DNA of 64,000 nt from contig NC_047499.1 of the NCBI RefSeq assembly GCF_002079055.1, positions 620,001 through 684,000 of the forward strand, in the 5' to 3' direction. Under the pieces are notes generated by a model. It did not search any database, was not told the DNA's origin, and saw nothing but the letters and a program-made list of their open reading frames with translations. Positions within the stretch are counted from its first letter, which is position 1. Each line of letters starts with the position of its first letter. The position numbers and the translations under genes were made by a program. The DNA comes from Saccharomyces paradoxus. Taxonomy: Eukaryota; Ascomycota; Saccharomycetes; Saccharomycetales; Saccharomycetaceae. Positions 55,101-62,676 of the stretch are shown here, one piece after another.

Positions 55101-56026
55101 ACAGATACAAACTTCGTTTGGTTATCGATATGAATAGTGTCTATGTGTGAACCAGACCAAGGAATGCACGGGATTTTAGTGCTTTGTGCTACAATAGTAG
55201 AAGAAATCTTATCACCCAAAGATCTCATGGCCCGTCCAGGAGGACCAATGAACAGTATTTTCCTTTGTGAACTAGCTAGTAGCTCAGGAAGACATGGATT
55301 TTCGGAGGCATGACCCCACCCGGCCCAGACCGCATCCACATCTGTTTGCTGTGCTACGTCCAATATTAAATCAATGTTGGCGTAATTATTATTGTTCGTG
55401 CCTCCTGGAACCTGTACATATTGGTCCGCCATTCTAACATACTCTGAATTTGCGTGTAGATCATCTGGTGTGGCCATTACCACGAATTGAATGGCCTTTT
55501 CATCATTGAACGTCTCGTAGGCCCATTTCCTTATAGATCTCATTTCTTTTACCGCAGCAATCCCATTGTTTGCTATTAAAATCTTTGAAATAACTGTATG
55601 CCCACCATGTAACGCAACAAAATCTCGTAATATTGAAGGTTGAGCACTTTCCACAGTGTTTAGCCCTATGAACTGAGGCGGTAATTGGGTATGTCTATGA
55701 ATATTTTCTCGATCCACATAATTGGAATACCTCCTTCTAGATGGCAAATTTAAACGTATTCGGGATGAATGCCTATATGAATGGGCAAAAATGCGTTTTC
55801 TGTATTCAGGGCACTGTCCTTTCAAACATACCATGAGGCTACCCGTTATATTGTGGATTGGATAAGAATCCAAATATAACGCGAGCTTGTACTGTGCTAT
55901 TCGAATGCAAGTAATTGTGAATGCGGTGATGTTCAAATGGGAAGGTGTCTGGCAGGTCCTGTTAGCTTTGACCAGAGTGTAATTGTCTTCCCTTTCTGCT
56001 CTAGATGACTTCTTCTTCTTTATCAT
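49172..56026 (-). CDS. HFA1: Mitochondrial acetyl-CoA carboxylase Hfa1
   Basis: The open frame has 2284 codons from an ATG at 56026. Hfa1 makes malonyl-CoA for mitochondrial fatty acid and lipoate synthesis. Domains in order: biotin carboxylase (about 145-640, ATP-grasp GGGGKGIR), biotin carboxyl carrier with MKM biotin site K815, long central region (about 880-1550), carboxyltransferase (about 1560-2200, with NWRGFSGGQRDM). The conserved carboxylase start MRSIRKW is codon 162. Codons 65-103 form an Arg-rich presequence-like segment (RHSSRIRLNLPSRRRYSNY). The true start is uncertain: ATG codon 1, ATT codon 38, or ATG codon 65 (see findings). The cytosolic paralog is ACC1. Confidence 0.95.
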   Translation of the reverse strand: MIKKKKSSRAEREDNYTLVKANRTCQTPSHLNITAFTITCIRIAQYKLALYLDSYPIHNITGSLMVCLKGQCPEYRKRIFAHSYRHSSRIRLNLPSRRRYSNYVDRENIHRHTQLPPQFIGLNTVESAQPSILRDFVALHGGHTVISKILIANNGIAAVKEMRSIRKWAYETFNDEKAIQFVVMATPDDLHANSEYVRMADQYVQVPGGTNNNNYANIDLILDVAQQTDVDAVWAGWGHASENPCLPELLASSQRKILFIGPPGRAMRSLGDKISSTIVAQSTKIPCIPWSGSHIDTIHIDNQTKFVSVPDDVYIKGCCSSPEDALEKAKLIGFPVMIKASEGGGGKGIRRVDNEDDFIALYHQAVSETPGSPMFVMKVVTDARHLEVQLLADQYGTNITLFGRDCSIQRRHQKVIEEAPVTITKPETFHRMERAAIRLGELVGYVSAGTVEYLYSPKDDKFYFLELNPRLQVEHPTTEMISGVNLPAAQLQIAMGIPMHRISDIRKLYGLDPTGTSWADFKSLKRPSPRGHCISCRITSEDPKEGFKPSTGKIHELNFRSSSSVWGYFSVGNNSAIHAFSDSQFGHIFAIGNDRQDAKQNMVLALKDFSIRGEFKTPVEYLVELLETRDFGSNNISTGWLDSLILKNLSSDSKLDPTLAVICGAAMKAYVYTEGARNKYLELLRRGQVPPKDLLRTKFPVDFIFDNNRYMFNVAQSSAEQFILSINKSKCEANVQKLSSDCLLISVDGKCHTVYWKDVIGGTRLSIDSNTIFLEAELNPTQMISPTPGKLMKYLVGSGDYISAGQQYAEIEIMKMQMPLVAKTDGIIELLRQPGSIIEAGDVIAKLTLDAPSKANESSLYRGELPALGPPIIEGSQPIHKLKVLISRLENVLNGYNENFGIETTLKELIKILRDGRLPYSEWKSQISAVRNRLPRQLNGELENLIKKSVFFPAKELHNLMTRYVEENSDDHVMYVALQPLLEISERYNSGLANHECEVFLKLIKKYHAVEKIFENHDVDEERNLLDLRRKDLKNLNDILCINLSHANVVGKNKLIIAILHIYEPLYQDSSEMSLKFKDVVHDLATLESKWTKEVSVKARSLLLKRIFPPTKKRKEHIEALLRTYTDDTGAENTYDRNIYLCVKNFDNLIHSNLVQLQDLFFFFGHQNTLFSSMASEIYVKYAYGHYQLKSMRIHKKAPNILMSWQFSLSRYTLLNPNSDKNEFNKSSKHSSTSGETLSNNFVFLVNMSEFGSLEKTLDEVYEKVHISDENFANGESSLIVNVLSPIRYRDEDDLIKSLKIKLHENEKRLTNLKLNRITFAFTEGNMPFVKFYSFDGTTYDEISQIRNLDPSYEAPLELGKMSNYKIRSLPTYDSNVRIFEGISKFTPLDKRFFIRKVINSFTDNDQKTARGNLKTEINAQVTYMLEHLEAFDTSNSDLNHIFLNFNAVLNMPVHGLEEIVRTVLKTHEIRLFQERITDIEIRISIEHPETRKPTPLRLLISNRSGYVISIETYYETVGKDGSLILEPYSRQGHYGQKRISLPYTVKDWLQPKRYKAQFMGTTYVYDFPDLFRQAAVQQWRRYFPKHKLNDGFFSWVELIEQNGHLIKVNREPGHNNIGMVAFEIMVQTPEYPEGRNMIVISNDITYNIGSFGPKEDLFFDKVTNYAREKGIPRIYLAANSGAKLGIAEELIPLFRVAWNDPSDPTKGFQYLYLAPKDMQLLKDYGKGNSVVVEQKMVYGEERYIIKAIVGFEEGLGVECLQGSGLIAGATSKAYRDIFTITAVTCRSVGIGSYLVRLGQRTIQVEDKPIILTGASAINKVLGTDIYTSNLQIGGTQIMYKNGIAHLTASDDMKAIEKVMTWLSYVPAKRDMSPPLLETMDRWDRDVEFKPAKQVPYEARWLIEGKLDSNSGFQSGLFDKGSFFETLSGWAKGVIVGRARLGGIPVGVIAVETKTIEEIIPADPANLNSSEFSVKEAGQVWYPNSAFKTAQTINDFNYGEQLPLIILANWRGFSGGQRDMYNEVLKYGSFIVDALVDYKQPILIYIPPFGELRGGSWVVIDPTINPEQMEMYADVESRGGVLEPDGVVSIKYRKEKMIETMIRLDSTYRHLRRTLTEKKLSLEKQNDLTKRLKIRERQLMPIYNQISIQFADLHDRSTRMLVKGVIRKELEWKKSRRFLYWRLRRRLNEGQVVKRLQKKICDNKARIKYNDLLRMVQSWYNDLNVNDDRAVAEFIEINSKKIDKNIEEFETSLFIDELKRKFEDRRGNIVLEELTRLVDSKRKR

Positions 56027-56453
56027 TCATTCATTATTCATCTTTTCTTGTCATCTGCCGCCCACCCAGGTTAGTTACCCTAATGGAAGCGCTGCTGGAT
56101 AATGCCGTTATTACTGTCATGAGCAATAAAAAGAGAGATTTCTGCTATTTCTCTCGTGCAAAATTAGCAATAGCTTTTTATTCTATCTCTGTTTTAAAAT
56201 GCGTGGACGTTTATGTTCAAAGAGGTGTTTTGCGCTAGTCCTGCGCCAACGTGTATTTTATCGGTTGTAATTGTGCTGACAATTTTCGGCCTTCGTTTGT
56301 GCTGTCGCACTGAAATCTTCGACAGATATCGAAGAACGATACAACGATATGCCTATAAAGGTTAGTGAGCAGTGATATAGCTTCCTGGTTTGTTACTACG
56401 CTTCTCAATCCGAATATCCAGATTTGTACATCTGCGTATAGAAAACTGTTGAT
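56027..56453. other. Divergent region HFA1/ERG12
   Basis: 427 bp. Just above the HFA1 frame, three ATGs 4 nt apart occur on the minus strand in three frames. The ERG12 side shows no clear TATA box or sterol element that I can support. Confidence 0.5.
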
Positions 56454-57785
56454 ATGTCATTACCGTTCCTTACCTCTGCGCCGGGAAAGGTTATTATTTT
56501 TGGCGAACATTCTGCTGTGTACAGCAAGCCTGCCGTGGCTGCCAGTGTGTCTGCATTGAGAACCTACTTGCTAATAAGTGAATCTTCCAAACCAGACACT
56601 ATTGAATTGGACTTCCCAGATATTAGCTTTAATCACAAATGGTCCATAAACGATTTCGATACCATCACCAAGGATCAAGTAAACTCCCAAAAATTGGCTA
56701 AGGCTCAACAAGCCACCGATGGCTTATCTCAAGAACTCGTTAGTCTTTTAGAGCCGCTGTTAGCTCAACTGTCCGAATCTTTTCATTACCATGCAGCGTT
56801 CTGTTTCCTGTACATGTTTGTTTGTTTATGTCCACATGCCAAGAATATTAAGTTCTCTTTAAAATCTACTTTACCCATTGGCGCTGGGTTGGGCTCAAGC
56901 GCCTCCATTTCAGTGTCACTAGCCTTGGCTATGGCCTATCTGGGAGGATTAGTAGGATCTAATGAATTGCAAAAGTTGTCGGAAAGCGATAAGCATATAG
57001 TGAATCAATGGGCCTTCATAGGTGAAAAGTGTATTCACGGTACTCCTTCAGGAATAGATAACGCTGTGGCCACTTATGGTAATGCTTTGTTATTTGAAAA
57101 AGACTCCCACAAGGGAACCATTAACACAAACAATTTCAAATTCCTAGACGATTTCCCGGCCATTCCAATGATCTTGACTTATACTAGAATCCCAAGGTCC
57201 ACTAAAGATCTAGTGGCAAACGTTCGTGTGTTGGTCACCGAGAAATTTCCTGAAGTCATGAAATCGATTTTAGATGCTATGGGTGAATGTGCTTTACAAG
57301 GGTTGGAGATCATGACCAAATTAAGTAAATGCACAGGTACAGATGACGAAGCTGTAGAAACCAATAATGAATTGTATGAACAATTACTAGAATTGATAAG
57401 AATAAATCATGGGCTGCTTGTCTCTATCGGCGTTTCTCATCCTGGATTAGAGCTCATTAAAAATCTGACCGATGATTTAAGAATTGGCTCCACAAAACTT
57501 ACCGGTGCTGGTGGAGGTGGTTGCTCTTTAACCTTGTTACGCAGGGATATCAATCAAGAGCAAATCGATAGTTTCAAAAAAAAACTACAAGACGATTTTA
57601 GTTACGAGACATTTGAAACAGACTTGGGTGGTACTGGCTGCTGTCTGCTATGCGCAAAAGATTTAAATAAAGATCCTAAAACCAAGGCCCTTGTATTCCA
57701 ACTATTCGAGAATAAAGCTACCACGAAGCAACAAATTGACGATTTATTATTGCCAGGAAGCACAAAATTACCATGGACTTCATAA
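56454..57785 (+). CDS. ERG12: Mevalonate kinase Erg12
   Basis: 443 residues, as in S. cerevisiae. It phosphorylates mevalonate with ATP in the cytosolic isoprenoid/sterol pathway. GHMP-kinase motifs: motif 1 APGKVIIFGEHSAVY near residues 9-23, the ATP-binding motif 2 PIGAGLGSSASISVS at 141-155, a THGTPSGIDNAV-type segment near 195-205, and motif 3 KLTGAGGGGCSLTLL at 348-362. ATG at 56454. Functionally allied with ERG2 in this window but 17 kb apart. Confidence 0.97.
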   Translation: MSLPFLTSAPGKVIIFGEHSAVYSKPAVAASVSALRTYLLISESSKPDTIELDFPDISFNHKWSINDFDTITKDQVNSQKLAKAQQATDGLSQELVSLLEPLLAQLSESFHYHAAFCFLYMFVCLCPHAKNIKFSLKSTLPIGAGLGSSASISVSLALAMAYLGGLVGSNELQKLSESDKHIVNQWAFIGEKCIHGTPSGIDNAVATYGNALLFEKDSHKGTINTNNFKFLDDFPAIPMILTYTRIPRSTKDLVANVRVLVTEKFPEVMKSILDAMGECALQGLEIMTKLSKCTGTDDEAVETNNELYEQLLELIRINHGLLVSIGVSHPGLELIKNLTDDLRIGSTKLTGAGGGGCSLTLLRRDINQEQIDSFKKKLQDDFSYETFETDLGGTGCCLLCAKDLNKDPKTKALVFQLFENKATTKQQIDDLLLPGSTKLPWTS

Positions 57786-57891
57786 TTCGATTTGCGGTGA
57801 GCATTATTTATTAGTTATTTTTTAATCTTGACAGCGTATAAAGTTTTATGTAATAAAGATAGGAATAGAACAAAAAAAAAAGCTGGTAGTA

Positions 57892-59271
57892 TTAATTTGA
57901 CCTCTCAAAAACAGAATGGAATTTAAGCAGGCCATAGTATCCTTGGTACATAGACTCATAATCAGTTAAATAACCATTCAGTCCTTTTGAACTATCAACT
58001 TCATATGTCTCCACAAGGTCCTTCCACCCACGAATTTTACGCAGTCGGCCCAATTCATCTCCTGTAAATTGGACCAAAGGTTTGGTACCGTATTTTAATG
58101 GACCTACGTTGATCCAATGCAGTTCCTTACAGTATTCTTTTAACGCTTCAATACTGGCCAAATACTCGAAAACATTTTCTGCGGTATCTATAAAATATGC
58201 GCTACAGATGATAATTTTATCATAATCTTTGGCATCGGGAGAATATCGTGTAAAGTCCCCCCATAGTGGATCCAAATTATCGCAGCTGTTAAATTTGCTC
58301 AAATCTGCCCATAAACTTCTCAACTGGTTATTAAGCACCGTTTGGCCTGAATATTGTTGTACAAAAGGACGTATTTTAACATCATGCTTATATTCGAGGG
58401 CAAACAGATTACATACGTACATTAAGGCTGATAATTCAACAGAATCTACCTGAATGTTGGGAAAAGTGCTAGCAAGAGCATGAGGAAGGCCACCCACACC
58501 AGCCCCAGGGGTCACGATAAGAATTTTCTCCTTCATGGCCCCGGGTCTAACCACATGATGCCGGATCCTATTAATGATAAATTTCTGTAAAGGATCTCTT
58601 TCCTTGCTATAGTAAGAGCTAAAATCACGACATAAATGTGCTAATGCTTCATGGACAGCATTTTGACTGCCTCGGGACAATACTATTGGAAATACGGAGT
58701 CCGAATTCAATTGAGTAAGATGGCCATCCTCGATTTTATAGCCATGTTCTGCGCATATTTTTTCTATCTCTTCCATGATTTCTTTGTTGTGTTCGTTGGA
58801 ATGCATCAATTTCATCAAAGTAAACTCGATTATCTTGTCAATTACTCCTGCGTTTTCTCGGATACTCTCATTATTTTTCATTAACTTGGTGAAGTAACCC
58901 AATTCTTGCAACTGGTCTCCTGCAGTTCCGTCTAATTGTCTTGCTCTCCGAAACAAAAGGCTATTATAGCCTTCTCCTCTTGCTCGATACTCATGTAAAC
59001 GGATTAAGTTCTGCGTTAAATCAGGAAGCGTGGGAATTCCATGATTAATTTTACACAAATTCGATTGATGGGCAGTTACTGATGTCTTATAACCAACTAA
59101 TTTCAGGGAGGGTGATAAAACGTTAACTTTCTGGGTCAATTTCGATTTTTTTGAGAATAGCTTTTCAAGATGTGATAAAAACCACTCCTGGAACAACTTA
59201 TTTTGCCTTAGCAGTGTCATCAGAACTACCACAAGGGCTAAAATTATATTGGATGCCAGTGAGCCGACCAT
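57892..59271 (-). CDS. Putative SAM methyltransferase of the carnosine N-methyltransferase (N2227) type (YMR209C ortholog)
   Basis: 459 residues from the ATG at 59271; the frame is open upstream only to GTG. An N-terminal hydrophobic segment (SLASNIILALVVVLMTLL, residues 3-20) suggests a signal anchor. The glycine-rich SAM loop VTPGAGVGGLPHAL lies at about 254-267, followed by a VELSALM acidic strand. A later block YFIDTAENVFEYL (D362) and HWINVGPLKYG matches by eye the FFIDTA...INxGPLxY signature of CARNMT1. S. cerevisiae annotation calls it a putative SAM-dependent methyltransferase; the established yeast carnosine methyltransferase-like enzyme is YNL092W. The substrate is unknown. Confidence 0.9.
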   Translation of the reverse strand: MVGSLASNIILALVVVLMTLLRQNKLFQEWFLSHLEKLFSKKSKLTQKVNVLSPSLKLVGYKTSVTAHQSNLCKINHGIPTLPDLTQNLIRLHEYRARGEGYNSLLFRRARQLDGTAGDQLQELGYFTKLMKNNESIRENAGVIDKIIEFTLMKLMHSNEHNKEIMEEIEKICAEHGYKIEDGHLTQLNSDSVFPIVLSRGSQNAVHEALAHLCRDFSSYYSKERDPLQKFIINRIRHHVVRPGAMKEKILIVTPGAGVGGLPHALASTFPNIQVDSVELSALMYVCNLFALEYKHDVKIRPFVQQYSGQTVLNNQLRSLWADLSKFNSCDNLDPLWGDFTRYSPDAKDYDKIIICSAYFIDTAENVFEYLASIEALKEYCKELHWINVGPLKYGTKPLVQFTGDELGRLRKIRGWKDLVETYEVDSSKGLNGYLTDYESMYQGYYGLLKFHSVFERSN

Positions 59272-59500
59272 TGCCACTTCACAACCTTGTATGGCAGGTT
59301 TTTTCACCCTCTTCGCATTCTAAAAAATTTGTTAGTTGTAAAAGTATCGTTTACGTTTTCTTACGGGTTCTTCTTACCTAACCCCGAAAAGCAATGTGGA
59401 TCTTAAAAGGGTCTCAATATTTGAAGTTCGATAAAAGCCAATTACGTTATTATTGTACAATTATATTATATAAACACTTTTGAATTTTCCAGAGGCGAGC

Positions 59501-60850
59501 ATGCGTCTAAAAGAATTGTTGCCTAACTTTTTGATTGTTCATCAGGAGATCCCTGAGGATCCTATTGCATTCAAGTCCCCTGGTAAACGAGAGGATGAAA
59601 AAAAAAAGATCACCATCCCTGAGCTAATAGATAATAAGGTTTCTGAATTAGCTGATGGTGCTACTGATACTTTATATGGTTTGCTGGTCAATGGCCATTT
59701 ACAAACTGCATACGGTTCATTCAGACACTTCGACAATATAGATAAAGTTCAATATAAAAGAATGATAATCAAATACCCACATGGGGGCGAAGGGACTGTA
59801 GATTTTGCTGTAAATGATAGAAGTATCAAAAGAAGAAAAGTTGAGAAAGAATACGTGCCGGTAACTCAACCGGTATTTAATGGAAACTTGAAACGAAGAT
59901 ATTCGTACTATTCCCCTGATGATCCTAAATTGAACTCAGACGATGCAAAACCTATGCTTATTATTCTTCATGGATTAACAGGGGGCTCCAGGGAAAGCTA
60001 CGTAAGGGCAATTGTCCATGAAATCACTGCGAATTATGACTTCGAAGCATGCGTGTTTAACGCTAGAGGATGTTGTTATTCTGCGATCACAACACCCCTA
60101 TTATACAACGGCGGTTGGACCAACGATATAAGATACTGTGTTAATGACTTGAGAAAAAGATTTCCGAATAGGAAGTTCTATATGATGGGGTTTTCGTTAG
60201 GTGCATCTATAATGACGAATTACCTGGGAGAAGAGTCTGATCGTACCAAAATCGAATGCGCTATTTCCGTTAGTAACCCATTTGATTTGTACAACTCTGC
60301 ATATTTTATTAACAGTACACCAATGGGGTCACGATTTTACTCACCTGCACTGGGCCACAACTTGCTACGCATGGTTCGAAACCATCTTTCTACTCTGGAA
60401 GAAAATCCTGATTTCAAAACTGTTATCGAGAAGAATTTGAAAAAGATCCGCACAGTGAGGCAATTCGATAACTTGTTGACAGGGCCAATGTTTGGGTATA
60501 AGAATGCAGAGGAATATTATAAGAATGCTTCATCATATAAAAGAATACCCGGGATCAGAACTCCTTTTATAGCTTTGCATGCTCAGGATGACCCAATTGT
60601 CGGAGGCGATCTCCCTATTGACCAAATAAAATCTAACCCATTCACTTTGCTACTAGAAACTTCAACAGGGGGTCATGTTGGATGGTTCAAAGACAGATCC
60701 GGCAAGAGATGGTACGCAGAGCCCCTATGCAGATTTCTGAAGGTATTTTACGACGAGATTACAGTAAAAGGATTAAAACCTGACTTAGATAATGTATCAC
60801 TCCCAAATCCCAATTGTGAACCAATAGCTACAACCTTTCGCGCGAAGTAG
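59501..60850 (+). CDS. MGL2: Monoacylglycerol lipase Mgl2 (alpha/beta hydrolase)
   Basis: 449 residues from the ATG at 59501; the upstream frame opens only to TTG. An alpha/beta hydrolase of the ABHD1/3-Eht1 group. The catalytic triad candidates are S232 in GFSLGAS, D363 or D364 in HAQDDPI and H392 in GGHVGW; the oxyanion HGLTGGS motif lies near 160. There is no signal peptide. S. cerevisiae Mgl2 (YMR210W) is reported to hydrolyse monoacylglycerol and is related to the ester synthases EHT1 and EEB1. Divergent from YMR209C by 229 bp. Confidence 0.93.
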   Translation: MRLKELLPNFLIVHQEIPEDPIAFKSPGKREDEKKKITIPELIDNKVSELADGATDTLYGLLVNGHLQTAYGSFRHFDNIDKVQYKRMIIKYPHGGEGTVDFAVNDRSIKRRKVEKEYVPVTQPVFNGNLKRRYSYYSPDDPKLNSDDAKPMLIILHGLTGGSRESYVRAIVHEITANYDFEACVFNARGCCYSAITTPLLYNGGWTNDIRYCVNDLRKRFPNRKFYMMGFSLGASIMTNYLGEESDRTKIECAISVSNPFDLYNSAYFINSTPMGSRFYSPALGHNLLRMVRNHLSTLEENPDFKTVIEKNLKKIRTVRQFDNLLTGPMFGYKNAEEYYKNASSYKRIPGIRTPFIALHAQDDPIVGGDLPIDQIKSNPFTLLLETSTGGHVGWFKDRSGKRWYAEPLCRFLKVFYDEITVKGLKPDLDNVSLPNPNCEPIATTFRAK

Positions 60851-61068
60851 TTTGTAAATATGTTGACTTTTAGATATATAACTTGATAATCTTTTTTTTG
60901 ATGTGCGATAGCCTTATTTTCGAATGAAAACATGAAAAGCTTCGCCAAACTTAAAATGAAAAATTTCAAATGAGACAAAACATGATCGATGAGGTGAACT
61001 AAAAGCAATGAGAAGAGAGTATTAACTGATGAAGTCACATATACAATTGGCAGACAAGAATACCCAAA

Positions 61069-62496
61069 ATGCATGAAGTAGTTACAATATCAGTTTCACA
61101 GAGAGCCAACCATTTGAACACCCAATTCTTCAATATACAAGAAGGCTATTTGCAACTCTCTAAAGAGCAACAAGTTAACGACTCCAAAATTTTTTTGAAT
61201 CCAACTGTAGATAAAGTTTCAAGAACAGTTTCATTTACACCACGTGCCTTACTTTGGGACGCTCGTACAGGTAATGGTTCATTAGGAACATACCAATATT
61301 CAGAAACTCAAGACTATCATTTCGGCAATGAGGACAGATTCAAGGACCAAACAATCATAAAGACTCATCCAAAAATACCCAAATCCGAATATCAAAGTGC
61401 TTTAGATGCGGGAACACCGCTCCCTACTTTGAGTAGGGAGAATACGAAGTACTGGTCTGATTATTCTAAACTTATCTATGGTCCCTCAAGTTTCAATATT
61501 CTGAGGGATTGGTACCATGACGTTGAAAACCCGAATCAACCTGACTTTCAAAACTTAGGTGAACGAAAGTTTGACAGATATTCTATTGGTTATGACGAAT
61601 TTACCGAAAATTACTTGCAAGAGTTTTTTGATGGAAATTTGCATACAGAATTGGAAAAGTGTGACACCTTACAGGGGCTAAATCTCGTAAGTGATGTAGA
61701 GAGCGGATGGGGTGGTTTTTCTAGCGCTCTACTACTGGAATTAAGAAATGAATTGCCAAAAAAGACAGTCTTTTCATGGGGGTTTAATGAGGATGATCCA
61801 TTCACAAATGACTCTCCTATGAAAGGACTTTCCAAGAAGTGGCTTCCAATCATTTCGAACAAATTGCGAAGTACAATAAATATGATGCTAGAATCTGACC
61901 TTTATTTTCCATTGTACGCCTCTCCTGGGCTGACAAATTGGGAAACTGCAGGCGAGAACTGTAGGATTTTGGATTCTATAAACGCAACAGTTTCCCAAAG
62001 CAATCTTGAGCAAAGGAAGACAATGGATTATTTAACCACTGCCGTCACTTTGGGGTATTCATCAAGGAATATGATCACTGGCATGGTTATCGGTAATACC
62101 GATTACTCATTCTGTTCTCAAATAGCCCCCTTCAAGAATAGCCATAAGCACAACGGTGCTCATGTATTTTCGAGAAGTTTTATTGATAGGAGAAGCCAAA
62201 TGTGTCAAAACCATTCCGAGCCTGATCCTCAGAGTAAAATTATTGAAATGCGTACACACAGATATTTCCCATCTGATACGATACCAGCAGAATTTTCCCG
62301 TGATTATGAATTTGCTTTGGAATTAAAATCTTCAGAAAAAAGTCGAGATATATTCAAGCATTGGAATGAATTTGTAGTAAGGTACTTTAAAAATGATAAT
62401 GACAGAGAAGAATTGAAAAATCAACTTTCCGATTACGCCTCAGCGTACGAATCTGGATGGTATGAAGACGAAGATTCGGGTGATGATGATATGTGA
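61069..62496 (+). CDS. DML1: Dml1, Misato-like protein for mitochondrial DNA and morphology inheritance
   Basis: 475 residues, as in S. cerevisiae. Essential protein of the misato/DML1 family, with tubulin-like segments: an N-terminal strand [25 protein letters not shown] that mimics the tubulin nucleotide-binding start, and the [19 protein letters not shown] block (about 206-224) in place of the tubulin GGGTGSG loop. The C-terminus is acidic ([10 protein letters not shown]). Proposed role: partitioning of mitochondria and mtDNA. Tandem to MGL2 and convergent with EFR3. Confidence 0.95.
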   Translation: MHEVVTISVSQRANHLNTQFFNIQEGYLQLSKEQQVNDSKIFLNPTVDKVSRTVSFTPRALLWDARTGNGSLGTYQYSETQDYHFGNEDRFKDQTIIKTHPKIPKSEYQSALDAGTPLPTLSRENTKYWSDYSKLIYGPSSFNILRDWYHDVENPNQPDFQNLGERKFDRYSIGYDEFTENYLQEFFDGNLHTELEKCDTLQGLNLVSDVESGWGGFSSALLLELRNELPKKTVFSWGFNEDDPFTNDSPMKGLSKKWLPIISNKLRSTINMMLESDLYFPLYASPGLTNWETAGENCRILDSINATVSQSNLEQRKTMDYLTTAVTLGYSSRNMITGMVIGNTDYSFCSQIAPFKNSHKHNGAHVFSRSFIDRRSQMCQNHSEPDPQSKIIEMRTHRYFPSDTIPAEFSRDYEFALELKSSEKSRDIFKHWNEFVVRYFKNDNDREELKNQLSDYASAYESGWYEDEDSGDDDM

Positions 62497-62676
62497 TAAG
62501 CTGTTTATAACTTTATATTTTCTTAAGCCGAAGCAAACGCAACTAGTTCCCTCCTCTTTAAATTTTCAACTTCTTCATTAGATCTATATCTACGTAAATT
62601 ACATTAATTAAAAAGTCATGCTATATTACTTTTCCTCTTGAAAGCTTCCATAACCGTCCGTCAAGAACTAAATTCC

